DNA from: Poindextera sp965277425
Lineage (GTDB): Bacteria; Pseudomonadota; Alphaproteobacteria; Caulobacterales; Caulobacteraceae
DNA: 64,000 nucleotides
NCBI GenBank assembly: GCA_965277425.1
Contig: CBDICR010000006.1
Span: 868,001-932,000 of the forward strand
Direction: 5' to 3'
Made by a program: the position numbers and the translations under genes. Position 1 is the stretch's first letter. Each line of letters starts with the position of its first letter. Positions 26,716-34,534 of this stretch are shown here, one piece after another. A model generated the notes under the pieces. That model was not told the origin of the DNA. It did not search any database and was given only the letters and a program-made list of their open reading frames with translations.

Positions 26716-27891
26716 TCAATCCGCGCCCAGCCAGTCCAGCATCGCCGGGTTCGCCTCGCGCGGATAGGCGTGGCTGAGGTCGGCGATCTCCCGATAGGTC
26801 ACGGCCGCGCCCGCCGCCGTCAGCGCCGCCTTGGCGGTCCGCGCGACGTCGACGGAGAACATCCAGTCCAGCGCCCCGTGCACCAGATAGATGGGCAAGC
26901 CCTTCATCCGGTCGGGATCGGCCATCTGGGCGAGCATCGGATGGAAGGAGGCGCTGACCGGCGCCAGGTGGGTGAAGGGCGATGCGGCCTCCAGCCCGCT
27001 GACATAGGTGAAGGTGCCGCCGTCGCTCATGCCGGTCAGCAAAAGCCGCTGCGAATCCAGGGTCCAGCGCGACCGCGCCCAGTCGAGGATGCGGGCGAGG
27101 TTGGGGGTGTCGCCGTCCGGCCCGGACAGCGCCCAGGTCGCGCCGACGGCGGTGGGCGCGATCAGAATCGCGCCCTGGCCACGCGCGTCGCGCAGCCAGC
27201 TCCACAGGAAGCCGCGGCCGTTTCCGCCGCCGCCATGCAGCGCCATCACCAGCGGCCAGGCGCGGTCGGGCCGGTAGTTCTCGGGAACGTAGATGGAAAA
27301 GCCGCCGCGCCCGCCGGGCTCGTCATCGCTGTGGATGACGCCGGTCTCCGGGCTCGGTTCGGCCTTGGCCAGGCGGGCCTGCAGGGCGGCGTCGTCGCGG
27401 CGGCCGGGCGCCAGAAAAAAGCGGCTGACCGGCGGCACGCCGGCGGCGAGCGGATAGAGCGCCTCTTCGGCGCGCGGGACCAGGCGAAGCGCCCGAAAGA
27501 TCGCCCGCAGGCCGTCGGGCTCGTCCGGCGCCGCGCGCAGGCCGTCGAAGGCGCCCAGCACCGCCTCGCGGGCCGTTTCGAGCCGCTCGCGCATGAGCGC
27601 CAGATCCTCGGGCCACTCATCCAGGCGCGGCCGAACCAGGCGCAGCGCCGTATCGGGCGCGCCGGCCGCCTCCAGCACGGCGCCGAATTGAGCTGGGTTC
27701 ATGTGGCGGGCGACGAAACCCAGCGCCTCCAGCGACCGCAACAGGGGCGGCAGCAGGATCGTCAGGTCGTCGAGCACGCCGTCTTCCAACCTGGCCTCCC
27801 GCGAACGCGTTTGCAGCCGCGCGAGGGCCCAGGCTAAACCTTGCGGCCATGCCAGGTCCAACCGATTGCGCGTCCGCCGAGCGCCGAGCAT
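26716..27891 (-). CDS. alpha/beta-hydrolase of the polyhydroxybutyrate-depolymerase/esterase type
   Basis: 391 residues from the ATG at 27891; the start is uncertain and in-frame starts exist downstream. The C-terminal two-thirds form an alpha/beta-hydrolase: oxyanion region LVMALHGGGGNGRGF, nucleophile elbow GMSDGG, acid region HGALDWMFSVD and catalytic His in LSHAYPRE. The N-terminal 150 residues are helical and unassigned. There is no signal peptide, so it is cytoplasmic as read. Its ATG overlaps the divergent oxidoreductase ATG (27890), so there is no room for separate promoters between them. Confidence 0.75.
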   Translation of the reverse strand: MLGARRTRNRLDLAWPQGLAWALARLQTRSREARLEDGVLDDLTILLPPLLRSLEALGFVARHMNPAQFGAVLEAAGAPDTALRLVRPRLDEWPEDLALMRERLETAREAVLGAFDGLRAAPDEPDGLRAIFRALRLVPRAEEALYPLAAGVPPVSRFFLAPGRRDDAALQARLAKAEPSPETGVIHSDDEPGGRGGFSIYVPENYRPDRAWPLVMALHGGGGNGRGFLWSWLRDARGQGAILIAPTAVGATWALSGPDGDTPNLARILDWARSRWTLDSQRLLLTGMSDGGTFTYVSGLEAASPFTHLAPVSASFHPMLAQMADPDRMKGLPIYLVHGALDWMFSVDVARTAKAALTAAGAAVTYREIADLSHAYPREANPAMLDWLGAD

Positions 27892-29374
27892 GACCGCTCG
27901 CTGTGATGCGGTGATCATCGGCGGCGGCCATAACGGCCTGGTCTGCGCCTTCTATCTGGCGCGCGCGGTCCTGAAGGTGCGGGTGCTTGAGCGCCGCGCC
28001 ATCGTCGGCGGCGCGGCGGTGACCGAGGAATTTTACCCCGGTTTTCGCAATTCGACGGCCAGCTACACGGTCAGCCTGCTCAATCCGAAGGTGATCGCCG
28101 ACATGAAGCTGGCCGAGCGCGGCCTGCGCATCGTCGAGCGTCCGATCTCCAATTTTCTGCCGCAGCCGGACGGCGGCTATCTGAAGCTGGGCGGAGGCCT
28201 GGAGCGCACGCAAAGAGAGTTCCGCAAAGTCTCCGACCACGACGCGGCGGTCTTGCCGGCCTATTACGCGGCGCTGGAAGGCGTGGCCGAGGTGCTGCGC
28301 GACCTGGCGCTGAAGACCCCGCCCAAGGCCGCCTTCGGCTTCGACGCCGTGGTCGGAAACTATGCCAGCCCCGACACGCCCGGCTCGGCCTATGTGCTGC
28401 TACACCACGTGTTCGGCGAGGTGAACGGCAAGAAAGGCGCCTGGGGCCACGCCATCGGCGGCATGGGCGCCATCACCGGGGCCATGGCCGCCGCCTGTCT
28501 CGACCTCGGGGTTGAGATCGACCTCGAGGCGCCGGTGGCCCAGGTGCTGGTCGAGGACGGCGCGGCCGTCGGCGTGCGGCTGGAGTCCGGCGGCGAAGTG
28601 TTCGGCGCGGCGATCGTCGCCAATGTCGGTCCGCGCGTCCTCTACGAGCGGCTGATCGAACCCGCCGAGCTGACGCCGGATTTCCGCAAGCGCATCGCCG
28701 GCTTCAGGACCGGGTCGGGCACGTTCCGGATGAATGTTGCCCTGTCCGAGCTGCCGGACTTCACCTGCCTGCCCGGCAAGGCGCTGGCCGAACACCATCA
28801 GAGCGGCGTCATCATCGCCCCGACCCTCGACTATATGGACCAGGCCTTCACCGATGCGCGCCGGTTCGGCTGGTCGAAATCGCCCATTGTCGAGATGCTG
28901 ATCCCCTCCAGCGTCGATGACAGCCTGGCGCCGCCGGGCGCCCATGTGGCCAGCCTGTTCTGCCAACAGTTCGCGCCGGTGCTGCCGGATGGGCGCAGCT
29001 GGGACGACGAGCGCGAGGCGGCGGCGGACCTGATCATCGATACGGTCGATGCCGTCGCGCCCAACTTCAGGGCCTCGATCCTGGGACGGATGATCCTCTC
29101 GCCGCTCGACCTGGAACGCACCTTCGGCCTGGCCAGCGGCGACATCTTCCACGGCGCGCTCAGCCTCGACCAGCTCTGGGCGGCGCGGCCTGTTCTCGGC
29201 CACGGCGACTACCGCGGGCCGCTCAAGGGGCTCTACATGTGCGGGGCCGGAACCCATCCCGGCGGCGGCGTCACCGGCGCGCCCGGCCACAACGCCGCGC
29301 GCGAAATCCTGGCCGACCGCAGCCTGATCGGCTGGATCCTGGGGCGCGGCCAGGCGGCTCGAACCCGAATTTAG
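27890..29374 (+). CDS. phytoene-dehydrogenase-like FAD-dependent oxidoreductase (PYROXD2 type)
   Basis: 494 residues. The N-terminal FAD-binding motif is AVIIGGGHNGLVCAFYLA, and the C-terminal FAD motif is GLYMCGAGTHPGGGVTGAPG. This pattern matches the COG1233 group related to phytoene dehydrogenase and human PYROXD2, not a true carotenoid enzyme set: no crt genes are near. Substrate unknown. The frame extends upstream to 27701, but the conserved domain begins at the ATG 27890. It is the last chromosomal gene before the integrated element. Confidence 0.87.
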   Translation: MTARCDAVIIGGGHNGLVCAFYLARAVLKVRVLERRAIVGGAAVTEEFYPGFRNSTASYTVSLLNPKVIADMKLAERGLRIVERPISNFLPQPDGGYLKLGGGLERTQREFRKVSDHDAAVLPAYYAALEGVAEVLRDLALKTPPKAAFGFDAVVGNYASPDTPGSAYVLLHHVFGEVNGKKGAWGHAIGGMGAITGAMAAACLDLGVEIDLEAPVAQVLVEDGAAVGVRLESGGEVFGAAIVANVGPRVLYERLIEPAELTPDFRKRIAGFRTGSGTFRMNVALSELPDFTCLPGKALAEHHQSGVIIAPTLDYMDQAFTDARRFGWSKSPIVEMLIPSSVDDSLAPPGAHVASLFCQQFAPVLPDGRSWDDEREAAADLIIDTVDAVAPNFRASILGRMILSPLDLERTFGLASGDIFHGALSLDQLWAARPVLGHGDYRGPLKGLYMCGAGTHPGGGVTGAPGHNAAREILADRSLIGWILGRGQAARTRI

Positions 29375-29434
29375 CAGCAGTCGAACGGTTCGTCCGGGCG
29401 CGGCGCCGTCTCAATCTTCGTCGCCAGGAGAGGG

Positions 29435-29479
29435 TGGTGGAGCTAAGCGGAGTCGAACCGCTGACCTCTTGAATGCCAT
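29435..29479 (-). repeat. attL: 45-bp copy of the tRNA-Ala 3' end
   Basis: Identical over 45 bases to 37844-37888, running from the CCA end into the anticodon region of tRNA-Ala read on the minus strand. The 5' half of the tRNA is missing, so this copy is not a functional tRNA. It marks the left junction of the element. Confidence 0.93.
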
Positions 29480-29610
29480 GGGCGGGACGCCTCCTCTCGG
29501 CTGCGATCATCCTCTCTCACCTGCATCGCAAATCCCTTGCGCAGCCGCCAATTCGGCCGAATGGTGCTCTCACCCTATCTCATCGGATCGCAGCACGAAT
29601 TGCGGACCTT

Positions 29611-29630
29611 GGGACATGGTTGGGACCTGG
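29611..29630 (+). repeat. paired GGGACCT repeat, copy 1 (upstream of int)
   Basis: GGGACATGG (29611-29619) and GGGACCTGG (29622-29630), 11 bases apart start to start, 24 bases before the integrase ATG. Three similar pairs occur at 33846, 35790 and 37731, all in gene-free gaps of the element. The site could be an integrase arm site or a shared operator. Confidence 0.75.
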
Positions 29631-29653
29631 TTTCGATTTGGGGGGTGCGCACC

Positions 29654-31051
29654 ATGCCGAAAGTTCGGCTCACCGATGGGCCGGCCGGGAACGTCTGGCG
29701 CAAGGCACCAGAGGGCAAAACTCTGCCCCCGCTGCACGACATCCACACCCCGGGTCTCGAGCTGCGCACCGGCCCGCGCGGCGGTAGCTACCTGGTGTCC
29801 TTCCGAGTGAAGGGCAGCCCTGAGCGTCTGCGTCGGAAGCTGGGCTGGGTTCCGCCCAAAGACGAGGCCCCCAAGCCCGGCCAGATCAGCCTTCCTGACG
29901 CCCGCGAGGCGGCGCGGAGAATGATCGCCGACGCCAAGGCCGGGGTTCACCCCGACGAGGCGAAGCGGAGGGCCGACGCCGCGGCGCGTGCTGCTGCACA
30001 GGCGGACGCCCGCGCCGCCGCATCGACTCTCCTGGCCGTCGGCGAGTCCTATCTCAGCGACCAGCTGAGGGGCGGTGGCGGCCGGCTGGCCAGTCGAGAC
30101 GAGCTGCGCCGTAAGTTGATGGTCGACTTGGCACCGTGGCATGGACGCCGGATCACCGACATCACGCGGGCCGACGTTCGCGCCCTGGTGAGGACGAAGG
30201 CCCAGACCAGCCCAGCAGCCGCCAACCGGCTCCTGTCGTTCGTCTCGAGGCTGTTCTCCTGGGCGGCGGCCGCGGACCTGATCGATGCCGTGCCCACGGT
30301 CGGCATCGGCAAGCCGGCGGAGGAGGCCCGCCGCGAGCGCTATCTGTCGGCCGACGAGATTCGCGTCTTCTGGAAGGCGTGCGACCGCCTCGGAGATCCG
30401 GCCGGGCGGCTGTTCAAGCTCTGCCTCGTCCTCGGACAGCGCAGGGGCGAGATCGCCGGCATGCGGCGCAGCGAACTCGGGGCCCTGCCCTTGCCGGCGG
30501 GCAGACGCCAGGCGGCCCGCGACGCCGATGCGTGGCTACTGCCGCCCGAAAGGACGAAGGCGCGCCGGGCGCACGCCGTGCCCCTCAGCCGCCTCGCAAA
30601 GGCCCTGATCGACTCCGCGCCGAAGCCGAAGGACGACGACGGCAAGGAGCTCGAGTTCGATCACGTCATGCCGAGCGGGCGCCGTGGCGATCAGCCCGTC
30701 TCTGGCTGGTCCCGCTATCGGCTCGCCCTGGACAAGGCGATCGGCGAGATCCTCGCCAAGGAAGCCGATCAGCCGTTCGACCCCGAGGTCCACCGCCTCG
30801 AACCGTGGCACCTCCACGATCTGCGGGCGACCTGCGCCAGCCACCTCGTCATGCCGCCGTTGAGCGTGCCGCAGCGAGTCGTTTCGCGGCTCCTGAACCA
30901 CTCCGAGGGCTTCGATCGGTCGATGACCTCGAAATACGTCCGCTACACCTGGGACGTCGAGTGCGCCGACGCCCTCGAGCGGTGGGGCCAGCGCCTCGAG
31001 CAGATCACTGGCGCCAACGTCGTTCCAATGCCTGGCCGGCGGGGCGCGTGA
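29654..31051 (+). CDS. int: tyrosine recombinase/integrase, P4-like
   Basis: 465 residues from the ATG at 29654. The N-terminal part (MPKVRLTDGPAGNVW, VRARGGSYLVSF-like strand, then LPDAREAARRMIADAKAG) matches the DUF4102 arm-binding domain of P4-type integrases. A core-binding helical domain follows (about 120-215). The catalytic domain has Arg in VLGQRRGEIAGM (about 264), the H-x-x-R box LHDLRATCASHL (about 387-390), His in LLNHSEG and Tyr about 428 in MTSKYVRY. It should insert and excise the element at tRNA-Ala. Some catalytic spacing is long because of an insert with AGRRQAARDADAW. Confidence 0.93.
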   Translation: MPKVRLTDGPAGNVWRKAPEGKTLPPLHDIHTPGLELRTGPRGGSYLVSFRVKGSPERLRRKLGWVPPKDEAPKPGQISLPDAREAARRMIADAKAGVHPDEAKRRADAAARAAAQADARAAASTLLAVGESYLSDQLRGGGGRLASRDELRRKLMVDLAPWHGRRITDITRADVRALVRTKAQTSPAAANRLLSFVSRLFSWAAAADLIDAVPTVGIGKPAEEARRERYLSADEIRVFWKACDRLGDPAGRLFKLCLVLGQRRGEIAGMRRSELGALPLPAGRRQAARDADAWLLPPERTKARRAHAVPLSRLAKALIDSAPKPKDDDGKELEFDHVMPSGRRGDQPVSGWSRYRLALDKAIGEILAKEADQPFDPEVHRLEPWHLHDLRATCASHLVMPPLSVPQRVVSRLLNHSEGFDRSMTSKYVRYTWDVECADALERWGQRLEQITGANVVPMPGRRGA

Positions 31052-31401
31052 TGGCCCGGCCGTTCAGCATCGAAGTCCGCGGCGAGCAGCGCTTGGTGGC
31101 TACGTTCGTGATCCTCCACCAGCACCATCATGGCTGTCGGTGGAAGTGCGCGACGTCGACCGCGGAGGAGCACTTCGATCGATCGCGTCGGTTCGTGTGG
31201 GACGCCCTGGCCAAGATGCGTCGCCGCCAACCAGGGCTGATCGAGCGGCTGCGCCGTGAGCCCCGGCAGCCCGAATTAGTGGGACAAATCTCGCCGTGCG
31301 CACCCGTCGGCAATGCGTTCTCATATGCCCTCAATCAATGTCGAGAGGTCGCACGTGTCAGTGGTCCAGAAAGAGTTCTATCGAGCCCGCGAGCTGGTTG
31401 A
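31051..31401 (+). CDS. hypothetical protein (116 aa) coupled to int
   Basis: Not recognised. The ATG overlaps the integrase stop (TGATG), the typical layout of coupled genes in this element. The first 80 residues look coding (IEVRGEQRLVATFVILHQHH, then HFDRSRRFVWDALAKMRRRQ). The last part runs into the next gene and is less convincing. No membrane segment or signal peptide. It could be a small accessory of the recombination module. Confidence 0.42.
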   Translation: MARPFSIEVRGEQRLVATFVILHQHHHGCRWKCATSTAEEHFDRSRRFVWDALAKMRRRQPGLIERLRREPRQPELVGQISPCAPVGNAFSYALNQCREVARVSGPERVLSSPRAG

Positions 31402-31552
31402 GGCCGGTATCGCGCCATCCCTGGCGACGCTTTACCGATGGATTGCCGCGGGCCAGTTTCCTCGGTCGATCAAGCTCTCGGGAACCGGCACCAGCGTCTT
31501 CCGTCGGTCGGATATCGACGCCTGGTTGGCCGAGCGCGCGGCGGTCTCTTGA
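31355..31552 (+). CDS. alpA: AlpA-family helix-turn-helix regulator/excisionase
   Basis: 65 residues from the GTG at 31355, which has a GAGAGG ribosome-binding site six bases upstream; ATGs at 31313 and 31325 are alternatives. The sequence APSLATLYRWIAAGQFPRSI followed by VFRRSDIDAWLAERA is a clear AlpA/MerR-like DNA-binding fold. In P4-like elements AlpA proteins activate or direct excision by the neighbouring integrase. Its position right after int supports that role. Confidence 0.88.
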   Translation: MSVVQKEFYRARELVEAGIAPSLATLYRWIAAGQFPRSIKLSGTGTSVFRRSDIDAWLAERAAVS

Positions 31553-31631
31553 TGCCCGGTCACACGGTCAGCCCTGTCCTATCAGGCGTCGCACCGGCCC
31601 CGCGCCGCCCTGGGTCCCAACGGTGGTCCAC

Positions 31632-31853
31632 GTGAGCACTAGGACCGCGGCCGAGGAGAAGCGAGGTTACGAGCTGGCGCTCCGCATCACCAACGAGTTG
31701 AGGCGCGAGGTTGGCCGCAAGGCCTTCCTGGCTCACCCGGACCGCTACGCGAAGATCACCACGCTACGGGTGGTGACCACCCTCTTCCGGGAAAAGCACG
31801 GCCGCGAGCCGACGGCGGCCGAGCTCCGCGACGACTGGCCGGACGGGGCCTAG
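31632..31853 (+). CDS. small hypothetical protein (73 aa)
   Basis: From the GTG at 31632, a basic helical 73-residue product: TAAEEKRGYELALRITNELR, then KITTLRVVTTLFREKHGREP and AAELRDDWPDGA. The amino acid composition (amphipathic, no low complexity) supports a real gene. I know no named family for it. The ribosome-binding site is weak, and upstream in-frame sequence to 31296 is unconvincing. Confidence 0.5.
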   Translation: MSTRTAAEEKRGYELALRITNELRREVGRKAFLAHPDRYAKITTLRVVTTLFREKHGREPTAAELRDDWPDGA

Positions 31854-32165
31854 TCTCGGTCGACCCACCAGAACCGCGGCGTCCTGCTGCCCGCCGGAGC
31901 TGGCTTTGGCCTGGTAGGCGGCGGCGGCCGACGAGCCTCGACCAGGCGTCCCGGACGCGCTGCCTTGAGGGCGCCGGCGGCTCGCTGGGCGCGGTGTTGC
32001 GCTCGTCATGGTCGGAGATCGTAGCACGATGGCTGCCCGGCGCCCGCCGGGTCCTCGCCCGCTGGCCCGCCCGGCTCAGCGGTAGGTGTGGAAGGGCGGC
32101 GGCCTCCTGCCCGCCACGCGACGCCGGCGTTGACCGAGACCCGCGCCCAGCGCCAAGCTGAGCTG
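31854..32165. other. gap of about 310 bp without a convincing gene
   Basis: Within the element. Open frames on both strands here are Pro/Arg/Ala-rich and lack family-like segments. An 87-codon minus-strand frame (31764-32027) overlaps the previous gene and looks spurious. I see no paired GGGACCT repeat and no strong hairpin. The region may hold the promoter of the following membrane-protein pair, or the 5' end of that gene if an upstream start (32088 or 32129) is used. Confidence 0.4.
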
Positions 32166-32570
32166 ATGAAGCGAAACCGCGACGATCTAAACCTGATGGA
32201 GGCCTTCCAGCTCGCGCGGCAGACCATCCAGTCGCTGATGCTGGTCAACGGGGGCGCGGCGGTCGCCATCTTGGCTTTCTTCGGCACACTGCTTTCCGCG
32301 GCTCACCCGCCAACGATCCACCGTGGGCTGGTGTTCGCCGCGCTGCTGGTGTTCGCCCTCGGCCTGGTGCTGGGCACGATCACCTCACTGATCGGCTACA
32401 GGGTGCAGATTCGTTGGGGTGCGGAGCAGCAGGACGATAGCTTCGACCTGGCGGCCTTCGATCGCCGGACGATCTCGCTCAACAACTGGGCCGTGGTGGT
32501 CGGCCTATGCAGTCTGTTGGCGTTCGTGGTGGGCGTGACCCTGGCCGCGCTGGCGCTGGTCAGCTGGTGA
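32166..32570 (+). CDS. small integral membrane protein of the element
   Basis: 134 residues from the ATG at 32166 (an earlier start at 32088 is possible). Four hydrophobic stretches form two helical hairpins: SLMLVNGGAAVAILAFFGTL, LVFAALLVFALGLVLGTITS, and the C-terminal NWAVVVGLCSLLAFVVGV plus TLAALALV. Function unknown. The stop overlaps the next start by four bases (GTGA), so two membrane proteins are coupled. Small membrane proteins are common in satellites and defence cassettes, but there is no direct evidence for that here. Confidence 0.68.
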   Translation: MKRNRDDLNLMEAFQLARQTIQSLMLVNGGAAVAILAFFGTLLSAAHPPTIHRGLVFAALLVFALGLVLGTITSLIGYRVQIRWGAEQQDDSFDLAAFDRRTISLNNWAVVVGLCSLLAFVVGVTLAALALVSW

Positions 32571-32767
32571 CCTCGCTCCTGATCATCGTCGGCTTCTTCG
32601 CCGTCAGCGCAACCATCGGCCTGATCGGGGCTGCAATCGCTCCCGGCGGCTTTCGGGCGAACGTCGGCCAGGCGCTTGGCGTGTGCATAGGGGCACCGCT
32701 CGCCATAGGCGTTCTCGGCGTGATCCTCGGCCTGGCCGGCGCGATGGTGCACGCCATCTTGGGCTGA
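32567..32767 (+). CDS. tiny membrane protein (66 aa) coupled to the previous gene
   Basis: Starts at the GTG at 32567 inside the previous stop. Almost entirely hydrophobic: SLLIIVGFFAVSATIGLIGA and IGAPLAIGVLGVILGLAGAM, two helices with short Gly/Ala-rich loops. No cytoplasmic domain. Likely partners with the 134-residue protein. Two-helix proteins of this size include holins, toxins and channel subunits; none can be chosen from the sequence. Confidence 0.6.
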   Translation: MTSLLIIVGFFAVSATIGLIGAAIAPGGFRANVGQALGVCIGAPLAIGVLGVILGLAGAMVHAILG

Positions 32768-32844
32768 GCTGAGGGGTTCGGTCGGTCGCCGAATCGCCCC
32801 AGGAATCGAAACACCCGCCGCGGGGCCTGGGCTGGCGCGACGGG

Positions 32845-32869
32845 TGCTCATCGATTGGCGTCGTGAGCA
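32845..32869. promoter_or_regulatory. inverted repeat before the replication-like gene
   Basis: TGCTCA (32845-32850) and TGAGCA (32864-32869) are perfect 6-base arms separated by 13 bases. The site ends 25 bases before the ATG at 32895, in the promoter position of the replication-like gene. Possible operator; weak evidence because the arms are short. Confidence 0.3.
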
Positions 32870-32894
32870 TAGCACCGCCCCAGGCGGATTCGCT

Positions 32895-33704
32895 ATGCCC
32901 CAGCCCGCCCCTGAACGCACCTCGCCCTCATCGACGGCCGCCGTCGTTCCGTATCGCCAGCGCATGCGTGGCGAGCCTGGCGCCGAGGTCGCCGTTGACC
33001 ACCGCGTCCATGAGGTCTTCCTCGACGACTGGCGGCCGCTCCTCAAGGGCCAAGCCTATCGGGTGCTCGCCGACATCGTTGGCCGCATTTACATGGGCCA
33101 GAGCGACGCCGCGCCGCCGCACCTCAAGGGCTATTCCTTCGCCAAGCAGGAGACGATGAGTGCCGCGCTCTCGATGCCGCTGGCGACCTATGAGCGGTGG
33201 TTCGCCGTGGTGAAGGCTGCGGGGGCGATCGAGGTCAGGCGCAGATTTATGAAGTCCGCCACGATCTCTTTGAGGTGGCCGCCGCAGGTCCCCACGGCCA
33301 AGCCAAGACCCCTCAAAAGTGAGGGGAACGTTCCCCTCAAAACTGAGGGTTCATACCTAGAGGAGGACCTATTCGGAGCAGAGAAGATTCACCAGCTCGT
33401 GCCGGAAAGGCCTGCAGATCACCGCACCGTCGCAAAGGGGCTTATCGAGCGGAAGAGCTCGAGCGGCGCTTCTGAGCCGGATCCTGCGACCGTGGTGACA
33501 CCGACAGTCGAGGTCGACTGGCGGAAGCTGAGATCAGACGCCGAACTGATCATGGCCCAGCGCAACAGGAAGACGGCCGAGGTGTTGTGGAAATTCGCCG
33601 AGCCGGAGATCGAGGCAGCGCGCGCGCTCAGGTTCAGCCGGGCGCAGGCTATCGTGCTGCCAGCCCTCGACCATCTGAGGGAGCTCCGGCGGCGGGCGGG
33701 ATAA
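32895..33704 (+). CDS. replication-initiator-like winged-helix protein with internal iterons
   Basis: 269 residues from the ATG at 32895. The N-terminal domain (about 20-135) reads as a winged helix: FLDDWRPLLKGQAYRVLADI, GYSFAKQETMSAALSMPLAT, YERWFAVVKAAGAIEVRRRF. A linker contains two copies of PLK(S/T)EG, encoded by 24-bp iterons around a 20-bp palindrome. The C-terminal part is helical (DAELIMAQRNRKTAEVLWKF). This layout, a DNA-binding N-terminus with repeated sites inside the gene, matches lambda O-type initiators whose origin lies in their own gene. I infer replication of the excised element; no helicase gene is present. Confidence 0.6.
   Translation: MPQPAPERTSPSSTAAVVPYRQRMRGEPGAEVAVDHRVHEVFLDDWRPLLKGQAYRVLADIVGRIYMGQSDAAPPHLKGYSFAKQETMSAALSMPLATYERWFAVVKAAGAIEVRRRFMKSATISLRWPPQVPTAKPRPLKSEGNVPLKTEGSYLEEDLFGAEKIHQLVPERPADHRTVAKGLIERKSSSGASEPDPATVVTPTVEVDWRKLRSDAELIMAQRNRKTAEVLWKFAEPEIEAARALRFSRAQAIVLPALDHLRELRRRAG
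33309..33350. repeat. two 24-bp iterons flanking a perfect 20-bp palindrome (origin candidate)
   Basis: CCCCTCAAAAGTGAGGGG (33309-33326) and CCCCTCAAAACTGAGGGT (33333-33350) are direct repeats 24 bases apart. Each is itself an inverted repeat with 7-base arms and a 4-base centre. Between them, TGAGGGGAACGTTCCCCTCA (33320-33339) is a perfect 20-bp palindrome. The 24-bp period keeps the reading frame. This is far more symmetric than coding needs require. Confidence 0.75.
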
Positions 33705-33763
33705 GCCTGGGGCGCTTTCACGCGACAGGCCACGCGCGCGCGAGGCGATTTTCCACGGTCTAG

Positions 33764-33778
33764 CCGCTGACCTCTTGA
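33764..33778 (-). repeat. 15-bp internal fragment of the att core
   Basis: CCGCTGACCTCTTGA is identical to 29458-29472 and 37867-37881, the anticodon-side part of the att repeat. It lies in the gap between the replication-like gene and the small-gene operon. An exact 15-base match is unlikely by chance in 8 kb. It looks like a scar from an earlier integration or fusion of two elements. Confidence 0.65.
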
Positions 33779-33845
33779 TCGTCGGTCATGCGCTCAGCGC
33801 TCGAACGCTTTACCTCACAAGGCGAATCGCGGCCGAGTCGGATTT

Positions 33846-33865
33846 CCAGGTCCCAACGAGGTCCC
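33846..33865 (-). repeat. paired GGGACCT repeat, copy 2 (inverted)
   Basis: On the minus strand, GGGACCTCG and GGGACCTGG, 11 bases apart as in copy 1 (seen on the plus strand as CCAGGTCCC at 33846 and CGAGGTCCC at 33857). It ends four bases before the TTG start of the next operon, so a bound protein would cover its ribosome-binding site. Confidence 0.75.
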
Positions 33866-33869
33866 AAAC

Positions 33870-34271
33870 TTGGCCGCCGACCGCCCCGCCATCGCCCGCC
33901 CGTCGCCCGCCTGCGTCCGATCGCGGATCGCGAATGGCAGCGCAGTGCTCAGCGGCGTCGACGGCCGGTCAGCGTCAGCCCGTCGGCTCCGAGACCTGAT
34001 CGCGGACTTGGCGCTAGATCTCGCCGGTGGTGATGAGCTGACCGAGCACGAACGTCTGGCGGTACGGGGCGCCGCGATGGCCGTGCTGCACGTCGAGATG
34101 CTGAGTGCCGACCTGGTGAACGGCCGGCCGGTCGATGCCGAGCAGTTGACGCGCGCCAGCAATACCTCGCGCCGCGAGCTGGAGGCGCTCCAGGCGCGGC
34201 GGCGGCCGGCGCGCTCCGCGTTCGACCGGCTGGCCGAACGCGCGGCCACAGCCGTCGGAGGGGCTCGCTAG
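33870..34271 (+). CDS. conserved mobile-element hypothetical protein (133 aa)
   Basis: Starts with TTG at 33870, with GAGG eight bases upstream. The core RIANGSAVLSGVDGRSASAR followed by RRLRDLIADLALDLAGGDEL and ERLAVRGAAMAVLHVEML resembles a protein type I recall from many alphaproteobacterial mobile elements and phages (NG...GVDGRS...RR.RDLI...D.GG). Function unknown. First gene of a tight operon; its stop overlaps the next GTG by one base. Confidence 0.7.
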   Translation: MAADRPAIARPSPACVRSRIANGSAVLSGVDGRSASARRLRDLIADLALDLAGGDELTEHERLAVRGAAMAVLHVEMLSADLVNGRPVDAEQLTRASNTSRRELEALQARRRPARSAFDRLAERAATAVGGAR

Positions 34272-34534
34272 TGACCGGCGCCCGCACCCGAAATCGCGTC
34301 GCACCGGCCGCCCAGGTGCGGGTCGCCGAGCGGCGTCGCACCGTCCTGGCCATGCTCACCAGCGCCGGGGAGCCGATGTCCGTCGCGGCGATCACCGCCC
34401 GCATGGATGGCGTCAGCCCCAGCTTGGTCGACAAGCTCCTGAACCAGCTCCTTGACGAGGGCTTGGTCGAGCGCGCGTCGCAAGGCCGCTGCTTTGTCTG
34501 GTCGCTCGCCGACCATGATGAGGCGGCCACCTGA
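34271..34534 (+). CDS. winged-helix protein, paralogue 1 of 3
   Basis: 87 residues from the GTG at 34271. A single MarR/IclR-like winged helix spans about 20-80: RRRTVLAMLTSAGEPMSVAA, ITARMDGVSPSLVDKLLNQL, LDEGLVERASQGRCFVWSL. No effector domain. The stop overlaps the next ATG by one base (TGATG). It is the first of three adjacent genes with the same fold and length. Probably a DNA-binding regulator of the element; target unknown. Confidence 0.72.
   Translation: MTGARTRNRVAPAAQVRVAERRRTVLAMLTSAGEPMSVAAITARMDGVSPSLVDKLLNQLLDEGLVERASQGRCFVWSLADHDEAAT

Noticed and set aside
30136..31050. upstream part of a 421-codon frame overlapping int
   Set aside because: Arg/Pro-rich shadow of the integrase gene; only the part from the ATG at 31051 could be real.
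33309..33350. CRISPR array
   Set aside because: Only two short repeats 24 bases apart inside a coding frame, with an internal palindrome; no spacers of array length and no cas genes.
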